This document shows positions 36,188 through 42,594 of a stretch of DNA of 42,594 bases, piece after piece. The notes beneath the pieces were generated by a model that was given only the letters and a program-made list of their open reading frames with translations, was not told where the DNA came from and searched no databases. The stretch's first letter is position 1, and each line of letters opens with the position of its first letter. Origin of the DNA: Sulfurimicrobium sp. (GTDB taxonomy: Bacteria; Pseudomonadota; Gammaproteobacteria; Burkholderiales; Sulfuricellaceae); contig JAUSBJ010000014.1 in assembly GCA_030652035.1 (NCBI GenBank), forward strand, positions 1 to 42,594. The letters are read 5' to 3'. Made by a program: the position numbers and the translations under genes.

Positions 36188-37287
36188 ATATTCAAGCTCT
36201 CATCAATCCACGGGTGCAGGATAGTGAAGCACTGCTCGAATTTGCCGAAGCGCTGACCGACCGGGCGCCACAGATCGAGCGCGATATGGCGCGCCTGGCC
36301 CTGGCGCCGACAGACCGGGCAGTGATCGCCGATATCTTTCGCGCCATGCACAATATCAAGGGCGAAGCCGCCATGTGCAAGGTGGAGCTGGCAGCCTTGA
36401 TCGCCCATCCGATTGAATCGCTCCTTACGCGCCTGCGTTCCGGGGAGCTGAGTTACTCAAGGCTGATGGGGGAGGCCATCCTGCTGGCAGTGGACCGGTT
36501 GGAGCTGGCAACCGAGGCGCTGGTGGCGAAGAAGCCGCTCTCCCACCTGAAACTGGTCGAACTGGTGGAAGGCCTGGAGACATTGTGCCAGGCGCCACAG
36601 ACCGGGCTGGATCGTCTCGCGGCGCAGGTGATCCAGGCTGTGACGGGCTTTCGCCCGCAAGGGTCGCTTCGGGCTGCAGTTGACCGGCCGTCGACGCAAC
36701 CCGTGGTACAGGACCAGGTGATTCCGGATCTTCAGTTGTTTCGTTCCCTTGCCTTGCAGTTCGAGGCGCGCTCGCCACTGCTCAAGGGCCGCACCGCGCG
36801 TATTCTGGAACTGGCGCTTGAAACCAACCGGGCTGGGGGTGGCTTGGCGGACGCAACGCAACTGGAAGCCGCGGTTTACATGCACGATGTCGGCATGATG
36901 TTCCTGCCCGAGTCCGTCTGGCTCAAGCCGGGCAAGCTCACCGAGGCAGAGCGTCGCGCGCTGCAAACACATAGTGGATTCGGCGCCAGTCTTCTGGGCC
37001 GCATTGCTGGCTGGGAGGTGGCGGCTGAAATGGTGCTGCAACATCATGAAATGCCCGATGGCGCGGGCTATCCGAATGCGCTCAAGAGCGATAAAATCTG
37101 CGCCGGCGCCAAGATTCTTGCCATCGCGGATGCATTCGAGGCCGTTACGCTCAAGCATAGCGCGCGCGGCCAAAAAGTCTCGATCTTGCGGGCCGTCGCC
37201 GAAGTGAATGCGTGCGACAAGCAGTTTTCCCCGGAGTGGATAGAACCTTTCAATAGCGTGATTCGACGCAAGCTGGAACAGCAATAA
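36181..37287 (+). CDS. Hpt domain fused to degenerate HD-GYP domain
   Basis: This 368-aa cytoplasmic protein begins with a CheA-type Hpt domain, residues about 10-115, with phosphoacceptor His57 in FRAMHNIKGEAAMC. After a linker with Pro/Gln residues (about 160-180) comes an HD-GYP-like domain. His235-Asp236 occurs in YMHDVGMMFLPES, where HDIGK is usual, so the Lys is Met. His264, His288-His289 and the GYP motif in LQHHEMPDGAGYPN are kept. The first metal His before RTARILELAL appears absent (KGRTAR). It may be a phosphorelay-linked c-di-GMP phosphodiesterase, or a non-catalytic binder. No kinase or receiver gene is adjacent. The next gene is fumarase. Confidence 0.82.
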   Translation: MVNIQALINPRVQDSEALLEFAEALTDRAPQIERDMARLALAPTDRAVIADIFRAMHNIKGEAAMCKVELAALIAHPIESLLTRLRSGELSYSRLMGEAILLAVDRLELATEALVAKKPLSHLKLVELVEGLETLCQAPQTGLDRLAAQVIQAVTGFRPQGSLRAAVDRPSTQPVVQDQVIPDLQLFRSLALQFEARSPLLKGRTARILELALETNRAGGGLADATQLEAAVYMHDVGMMFLPESVWLKPGKLTEAERRALQTHSGFGASLLGRIAGWEVAAEMVLQHHEMPDGAGYPNALKSDKICAGAKILAIADAFEAVTLKHSARGQKVSILRAVAEVNACDKQFSPEWIEPFNSVIRRKLEQQ

Positions 37288-37298
37288 GTGTGAAACAA

Positions 37299-38822
37299 AT
37301 GACCATTATCAAACAGGAAGATTTCATCGCCAGCATTGCAGACGCGCTGCAATACATTTCCTACTACCATCCGCTCGACTACATCCGGGCGCTGGGCGAG
37401 GCTTACCAGCGTGAACAGTCGTCCGCCGCACGTGACGCCATCGCCCAGATACTCACCAATTCGCGCATGAGCGCGGAAGGGCGCCGCCCCATCTGCCAGG
37501 ATACCGGCATCGTGGTGGCCTTCGTCAAGGTGGGCATGGAGGTGCGCTGGGAGGCGGCAATGGGCGTGAGCGACATGGTGAATGAAGGAGTGCGCCGCGC
37601 CTACAGCAACCCGGACAACATCCTGCGCGCCTCGGTGGTGGCCGACCCGGCAGGGGCGCGCCGGAACACGCGCGACAATACCCCCGCGGTGATCCATTAC
37701 GAGATCGTGCCCGGTGACAAGGTAGAAATCACCCTCGCGGCCAAGGGCGGCGGCTCGGAGAACAAGGCCAAGTTCACCATCCTCAACCCTTCCGACAGCC
37801 TGGTGGACTGGGTGCTGAAAACCGTGCCCACCATGGGCGCCGGCTGGTGCCCGCCGGGAATGCTGGGCATCGGCCTTGGCGGCACGGCGGAAAAGGCCAT
37901 GCTGCTGGCCAAGGAAGCCCTGATGGAGCCGGTGGACATGCACGAACTGCTGGCGCGCGGCCCAAATAACCGGATCGAGGAATTGCGCCTGGAACTGTAC
38001 GACAAGGTCAACGCGCTGGGCATCGGCGCACAGGGACTGGGCGGACTCACCACCGTGGTGGACGTGAAAATAAGGGATTACCCGACTCACGCTGCCGGTC
38101 TGCCGGTCGGGATGATTCCCAATTGCGCCGCCACCCGCCACATCCACTTCAGCCTCGACGGCAGCGGTCCGGCGGTGCTGGTTCCGCCATCTCTCGACGC
38201 TTGGCCAAAGGTGGACTGGCAGCCCGCGCCCGATGCGCGCCGTGTCAATCTTGACGCCATCACGCGCGAGGAAGTCGCGACCTGGAAGCCGGGCGAGGCC
38301 TTGTTGCTGACGGGCAAGCTGCTGACCGGGCGCGACGCCGCCCACAAGCGTATCGCCGAGTTTTTCGCCAGGGGGGAGGGGCTGCCGCCCGGCGTGGATT
38401 TCAGCAACCGCTTCATCTACTATGTCGGCCCGGTCGATCCGGTACGCGACGAAGTGGTCGGCCCTGCCGGCCCCACCACGGCAACCCGCATGGACAAGTA
38501 CACCGACATGATGCTCGACAAAACCGGCCTGCTCGGCATGATCGGCAAGGCCGAACGCGGCCCTCAGGCCATCGAGAGCATCCGTAAACACAAGGCGGTC
38601 TATCTCATGGCCGTCGGCGGCGCGGCCTACCTGGTGGCGAAGGCGATCAAGTCAGCCAGGGTCATTGCCTTCGAGGATCTGGGCATGGAAGCGATCTACG
38701 AATTCGTGGTGCAGGACATGCCGGTGACGGTGGCGGTGGATGCCGCCGGCACCTCGGTCCATACCACCGGACCGGCAGAATGGCGGGGCCGGATAGGCAA
38801 GATTCCGGTGGTGCCAGGCTGA
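37299..38822 (+). CDS. Class I (4Fe-4S) fumarate hydratase
   Basis: The enzyme interconverts fumarate and malate in the TCA cycle. The 507-aa product starts at ATG 37299 (MTIIKQEDFIASIADALQYI); GTG 37290 in frame is an alternative, and neither has a strong ribosome-binding site. Cluster-binding cysteines are probably those in RRPICQDTGIVV, GAGWCPPGMLGI and GMIPNCAATRHIHF. The alpha and beta regions are fused in one chain (second part with GEALLLTGKLLTGRDAAHKR), as in E. coli FumA/FumB. Such enzymes are oxygen sensitive, and with no class II gene here no redundancy can be judged. Confidence 0.94.
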   Translation: MTIIKQEDFIASIADALQYISYYHPLDYIRALGEAYQREQSSAARDAIAQILTNSRMSAEGRRPICQDTGIVVAFVKVGMEVRWEAAMGVSDMVNEGVRRAYSNPDNILRASVVADPAGARRNTRDNTPAVIHYEIVPGDKVEITLAAKGGGSENKAKFTILNPSDSLVDWVLKTVPTMGAGWCPPGMLGIGLGGTAEKAMLLAKEALMEPVDMHELLARGPNNRIEELRLELYDKVNALGIGAQGLGGLTTVVDVKIRDYPTHAAGLPVGMIPNCAATRHIHFSLDGSGPAVLVPPSLDAWPKVDWQPAPDARRVNLDAITREEVATWKPGEALLLTGKLLTGRDAAHKRIAEFFARGEGLPPGVDFSNRFIYYVGPVDPVRDEVVGPAGPTTATRMDKYTDMMLDKTGLLGMIGKAERGPQAIESIRKHKAVYLMAVGGAAYLVAKAIKSARVIAFEDLGMEAIYEFVVQDMPVTVAVDAAGTSVHTTGPAEWRGRIGKIPVVPG

Positions 38823-38861
38823 ATGACGAAGTTGCAGAATAAACCTTGAAAAAGCAGTTGA

Positions 38862-38996
38862 GCCGCAAAGGACGCAATGGACCGCTAAGGAATTCAAGAG
38901 CTTGGGTGACTAGAGCTGTTCACCCAATGGGTGAATTGTTGCAATTTATTAACCCATTGTTTTACCTTGCGATCCTTAGCGACCTTTGCGGTGAAA
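38862..38996. repeat. Long-range inverted repeat with internal hairpin in the fumarase-DUF748 gap
   Basis: CCGCAAAGGACGCAATGG near 38863-38880 pairs with CCTTAGCGACCTTTGCGG near 38974-38991 at 15 of 18 positions. A short hairpin TTCACCC-AAT-GGGTGAA lies between at 38919-38935. The arms resemble the dispersed CCTTTGCG/CGCAAAGG intergenic repeats of proteobacteria. The 235-bp gap 38823-39057 otherwise shows no gene. Confidence 0.6.
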
Positions 38997-39057
38997 TGCC
39001 TTTTTTAAGATAAAACAGCGTTTCCTGAATCTGTACGTGGACATAAGAAATAAGCAT

Positions 39058-42000
39058 ATGAATCTGTTGTCAGCCATGAATCGCTCCCGAATGCAAAAAA
39101 TCCTGCTGCGTCTCGGCATCGCCATACTCGCGCTGTGGGCCTTCGGATTTCTGGTCTTGCCACCGCTGGTCAAGCATTTCGCGGCAAAAGCCCTGGGCGA
39201 GAAGTTTCACCGCACGGTGGCGATCCAGCAGGTGAGCATCAACCCGCTCAACCTGTCGCTGCGCGTCAAGGGCTTCTCCATGCAGGAACAGGGCGCCAGC
39301 ACGCCATTTTTCGCCATCGAGGAACTCTACGCCAACCTGGAATCGGCTTCCCTGTTCAGGGGGGCGCCCGTTTTGCACGCCATCCAGGTCAAGGCGCCGT
39401 ATCTCAGAATCGTGCGTCGCGAGGATGCGTCCTACAACGTGGACGATATTCTGGCCGAGTTGCTCAAGCCTTCGGAAGACCCGCCGGCCAAGTATTCCCT
39501 CAACAACATCCAGCTTCAGGGCGGCAAGGTCGAATTCGACGACCGGCCCAAGCAGGCCCTGCACACGGTTTCGGATATCCTGCTCAGCATTCCGTTTCTG
39601 TCCAATCTGGATTACCAGACCGAGATTTATATCCAGCCGGATTTTTCCGCCAGGGTGAATGGTTCGATGCTGCATCTGACGGGGCAGATGAAACTCTTCA
39701 GCAAAAATCGTGAAAGCGCAGTTGCGCTTGAGCTCGCCAATCTCGATGTGGCGCGTTATTTCGAATATATCCCGCTGCAACAGAAAATCGGCGTCGCCTC
39801 CGCCTTCCTGGATGCGAAGCTCAGTATTGTCTTCGCACAGCCGCCAGAGCAGCCGCCCGCCATCACCCTGTCCGGCACGGCCGCGTTGCGCGATGCCGTG
39901 ATTACGCGAGGCGAAGAGCGCCCGCTGGCGCGCTTTTCGGTGCTGGCGGTTGACCTTCAGGCGGCAGACCTGCTGCATAAAAAAATCCAGCTTAAAAGCC
40001 TCAGCCTGAAGCAGCCCGAACTGAACCTGGCTTTCAACGCGGGGCGGGAGGTGGCTGCGAATGCGGGGGAAATTCGGCTGACCGGTGGTGTGCTGGATTA
40101 TGCGGGCGCGGCGCCGGCCTTGCTGCAGCCCGCGTTGGATGTGACCGGCTTGCGCTTGCAGCGAACAGGCGAGAAAGAGGCTTTTGTCGACATCGCCGCC
40201 TTGGCGCTCAAGGACATCGCGCTGGACCTGGTCAAGCGCAGCATGACGCTGGGCGAGGTGTCGAGCCCAGGGGGCAAAATTCTGCTTAAACGTGGCAAGA
40301 ATGGCGCCATGGACGTAGCCGAGATGTTCAGCGCCGAGCCGGACATGGCGGTCGCCAAGGCGTCGTCCCAGGCGCAGACCCCGTTCCAGTTCGAGATACA
40401 GAAAGTATCCCTGGCCGGATATGGCGTCCAGTTCTTCGATGCCGCCAAGGATGACCCCGTCAACTTGAATTCGCAGGACATCAGCATCGATGCCGAGAAT
40501 GTCTCCAGCCAGAAAGACCGCCAGGGAAAGTTGGCGCTGGCGATGAATCTCAACAAAACCGGCTCGCTGTCGGCCGCGGGCGAGTTGGGCATCAATCCGC
40601 TGGCTGCCCGCCTGGCGCTGGATATCAGGAGCATCAAGCTGAAGCCCTTCCAGCCGTATTTTACCGAGCAGCTGAATATCACCATCACCGATGGAGCGGC
40701 CTCGGTCAAGGGCGAACTCAAAGTGGCGGATGAAGGCAAGGAGGCGCCCAGGATCTCGTTTGCAGGCGATGCCAGCCTGGATCGCCTGGCCACCGTCGAC
40801 AAGCAGGATGATGAGGATTTCCTAAAGTTGAAGCGCTTGGACTTCAGGCAAGTCAATATCGCGACCCAGCCGCTGAAGGTGAATATCGCCGAGGTCGCGC
40901 TGGCGGATTTTTACTCGCTGTTGACCATTCATCCCGACGGCAGCCTGAACCTGCAGCAGATCGTGAAAGAGCAAAAGCCCGGCACGGCGGAACAAGCCCC
41001 GGCTGCAAGTGCAGCGGACACGCCGCCAGAACCCGCCCTTGCCGCGGCGGACAAACCGAGCATCAAGATCGCCAGGCTCACCCTGAAAGGCGGCAAGGTG
41101 GACTTTTCGGACCATTTCATCAAGCCCAACTACTCGGCCCATTTGACTGGCCTGGGGGGGGAGGTCAAGGGGCTCTCGTCGGATGCCAGGACCCTCGCCG
41201 AAGTGGCGCTCAAGGGGCGGGTGGATAACCAGGGGCGGCTGGACATCAGCGGCACGATCAATCCCCTGTCAGGCAATCTGGCGCTCGATCTGCTGGCCAA
41301 TCTGAACGATTTCGAGCTTTCCTCCCTGACCCCCTATGCTTCCAAATATGCGGGCTATGGCATCCAGAAGGGCAAGCTTTCCTTCGACGTAAAATACAAG
41401 GTCGAGAACCGCAAGCTGACGGCTGAAAATCACCTTGTTCTCAATCAGCTGATTTTCGGCGGAAAAGTAGAAAGCCCAGATGCCACCAAGCTGCCGGTGA
41501 TGCTGGCGGTGGCGCTGCTCAAGGATCGCAACGGCAACATCGATATCAGCCTTCCGATTGCCGGTTCACTGGACGACCCCCAGTTCAGCGTGGGCGGCAT
41601 CATCGTCAAGGTGATCGTAAATCTCATCGTGAAGGCGGTGACGTCTCCGTTTGCACTGATCGGCAGCCTTTTCGGCGGTGGAGAGGAACTGGCCTACCTG
41701 GAGTTCGACTATGGCAGTTCCGATATTCCCGCCGCTGGCGCGGTCAAGCTGGAAAATATCGCCAAGGCGTTGCGCGACCGCCCCGGACTCAAGCTCGACA
41801 TCGCCGGGCAGGTGGATGCCGAACTGGACCGCGAAGGGCTGAAGCGCGCCATGCTCGAACGCCGGGTCAAGGCACAGAAAATTAACGAACTACAGGGTAA
41901 GGGGAACGAAATTCCCGAGATTGACCAACTCAGGATCGAGCCGGCTGAATATGCAAAATACCTGGCCCGTGCCTACAAGCAGGAAAAAATCCCCAACAAG

Positions 42001-42267
42001 CCGCGCAATGTTGTCGGGTTTGCCAAGGACCTGCCGGTGGCCGAAATGGAAAAACTGATGCTCGCCCATTTCCGGGTAGAAAAGGATGATCTGCGCGAGC
42101 TGGTTAACCACCGTGCCCTGGAGGCCAAGGAATACCTGGTCAACGAAGGCAAGGTGGAGCCGGAACGCATCTTCATCGTGACCGCGCAGGCAGGCAAGGC
42201 AGGGCAGGAAAAAGAAAGCGACAAGGGAAAAAGCAGCCGGGTGAATTTCTCGCTGGGCGCGCGCTAG
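39058..42267 (+). CDS. DUF748 (AsmA-like) envelope protein
   Basis: This very long protein is 1069 aa from ATG 39058; GTG 39037 adds seven residues, and ATG 39076 is also possible. A single N-terminal transmembrane segment (LRLGIAILALWAFGFLVLPP) precedes a long periplasmic beta-rich body. It has repeated AsmA/DUF748 units such as VSINPLNLSLRVKGFSMQEQ, IKIARLTLKGGKVDFSDHF and LAGLGGEVKGLSSD-type strands. A C-terminal segment near residue 880, GSSDIPAAGAVKLENIAKAL followed by LDIAGQVDAELDREGLKRAM, resembles OmpA-like domains. Related proteins bridge the envelope and are thought to help lipid transport. A Pro/Ala-rich linker lies near residues 640-670. Confidence 0.82.
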   Translation: MNLLSAMNRSRMQKILLRLGIAILALWAFGFLVLPPLVKHFAAKALGEKFHRTVAIQQVSINPLNLSLRVKGFSMQEQGASTPFFAIEELYANLESASLFRGAPVLHAIQVKAPYLRIVRREDASYNVDDILAELLKPSEDPPAKYSLNNIQLQGGKVEFDDRPKQALHTVSDILLSIPFLSNLDYQTEIYIQPDFSARVNGSMLHLTGQMKLFSKNRESAVALELANLDVARYFEYIPLQQKIGVASAFLDAKLSIVFAQPPEQPPAITLSGTAALRDAVITRGEERPLARFSVLAVDLQAADLLHKKIQLKSLSLKQPELNLAFNAGREVAANAGEIRLTGGVLDYAGAAPALLQPALDVTGLRLQRTGEKEAFVDIAALALKDIALDLVKRSMTLGEVSSPGGKILLKRGKNGAMDVAEMFSAEPDMAVAKASSQAQTPFQFEIQKVSLAGYGVQFFDAAKDDPVNLNSQDISIDAENVSSQKDRQGKLALAMNLNKTGSLSAAGELGINPLAARLALDIRSIKLKPFQPYFTEQLNITITDGAASVKGELKVADEGKEAPRISFAGDASLDRLATVDKQDDEDFLKLKRLDFRQVNIATQPLKVNIAEVALADFYSLLTIHPDGSLNLQQIVKEQKPGTAEQAPAASAADTPPEPALAAADKPSIKIARLTLKGGKVDFSDHFIKPNYSAHLTGLGGEVKGLSSDARTLAEVALKGRVDNQGRLDISGTINPLSGNLALDLLANLNDFELSSLTPYASKYAGYGIQKGKLSFDVKYKVENRKLTAENHLVLNQLIFGGKVESPDATKLPVMLAVALLKDRNGNIDISLPIAGSLDDPQFSVGGIIVKVIVNLIVKAVTSPFALIGSLFGGGEELAYLEFDYGSSDIPAAGAVKLENIAKALRDRPGLKLDIAGQVDAELDREGLKRAMLERRVKAQKINELQGKGNEIPEIDQLRIEPAEYAKYLARAYKQEKIPNKPRNVVGFAKDLPVAEMEKLMLAHFRVEKDDLRELVNHRALEAKEYLVNEGKVEPERIFIVTAQAGKAGQEKESDKGKSSRVNFSLGAR

Positions 42268-42435
42268 TCAGGCACAGCAGAAGTTAGACGGGGCAACATA
42301 AAAAATGGGACAGATTTATTTGTTGTTGTTCACCGGAAGTTGGCCAGGGACTGGGGGTTAGAAAGGGAGCCCCCTGCGTCAGAATAGTTGTCGCCTCAAT
42401 AGGACACTAACCTGGGGCGGCGACAAAGGACGGAA
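42268..42435. other. Right-edge intergenic segment with mobile-element flanks
   Basis: This 168-bp stretch has no gene. It contains AATGGGACAGATTTATTT at 42304-42321, a motif often found at transposon-associated repeats. It also holds an inverted pair TTGTCGCC (42388-42395) / GGCGACAA (42419-42426) just before the transposase gene. The latter could be part of the insertion element's end or a fold in its leader. The exact element boundary cannot be fixed from this side alone. Confidence 0.45.
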
Positions 42436-42594
42436 ATGGCAAGATACAGTATAAAATTCAAGAGCAGAGCGGTAGCGCGATTGCTACCGCCGGAGAACGC
42501 GGCGGTGGAACGGGTTGCCCGCGAAATTGGGATTGGAGCAGGAACGCTTCAGCGCTGGCGGGATGCCGCGCAGTCCATGCCAGTTAGCGGACGG
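42436..42594 (+). CDS. IS3-family transposase OrfA, cut by window edge
   Basis: ATG 42436 follows AAAGGACGG and encodes MARYSIKFKSRAVARLLPPE, then VERVAREIGIGAGTLQRWRD, a helix-turn-helix segment of the IS3/IS911 OrfA type. The frame stays open for all 53 codons to the window end. The rest of OrfA and any OrfB lie outside. It follows the DUF748 gene by 168 bp. Confidence 0.8.
   Translation, partial: MARYSIKFKSRAVARLLPPENAAVERVAREIGIGAGTLQRWRDAAQSMPVSGR

Noticed and set aside
37068..38591. 507-codon minus-strand frame opposite the fumarase gene
   Set aside because: It is a shadow of a strongly conserved enzyme, with no recognisable motif or start signal.

Overview
The window is a chromosomal segment from a betaproteobacterium. 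Gene content and order (recO-pdxJ-acpS-nagZ; pgsA followed by tRNA-Gly/Cys/Leu; yceD-rpmF-plsX-fabH-fabD-fabG-acpP-fabF) and protein character suggest the Nitrosomonadales, near Sulfuricella, Sideroxydans or Gallionella. That placement is my inference from gene style, not from a search. Nearly everything is vertically inherited core metabolism. Mobile-element material is concentrated at the two ends and in one small module at 4.3-5.05 kb.

Layout. 1-1426: a REP-associated Y1 transposase running off the left edge, abutting a truncated and frameshifted integron-type integrase whose tail overlaps the recO start. 1413-4309: recO, pdxJ, acpS and nagZ, tightly packed. 4302-5090: a DUF559 nuclease-like gene inside a module bounded by perfect 31-bp inverted repeats. 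5087-8278: family-5 uracil-DNA glycosylase, a tautomerase, uvrC and pgsA. 8292-8671: a strong promoter and tRNA-Gly, tRNA-Cys, tRNA-Leu. 8686-12679: a small acidic protein, mltB, a DUF4139 protein and a diguanylate cyclase. 12689-21847: a storage-polysaccharide region (pgi and glgB on the minus strand, divergent from glgC and two GH57 enzymes, one of them a 4-alpha-glucanotransferase). No glycogen synthase or phosphorylase is present here. 21900-22870: a SlyD-like FKBP, a 45-aa membrane protein and a Rof-like Rho antiterminator.

22839-27496 (minus strand) is a four-gene unit: the two-subunit pyruvate carboxylase (biotin carboxylase, then carboxyltransferase with biotin carrier), a Maf-family nucleotide pyrophosphatase and an RsmI-like methyltransferase. 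Divergent from it, 27611-33760 is the complete yceD-rpmF-fatty-acid-synthesis cluster. It is followed by a pabB-type chorismate enzyme, a convergent metallo-beta-lactamase-fold hydrolase, an Hpt plus degenerate HD-GYP signalling protein preceded by a possible upstream ORF, a class I fumarase and a very long DUF748 envelope protein. The right edge enters an IS3-type element.

I did not find a clear new defence or mobile system. The observations most worth a second look are: the DUF559 module and its nested repeats; the integron-integrase relic fused to the recO start; a predicted near-leaderless yceD transcript; the PabB-like protein with Ala instead of the catalytic Lys; the coupled 28-codon upstream ORF before the Hpt/HD-GYP gene; and the paired GH57 enzymes next to glgC.
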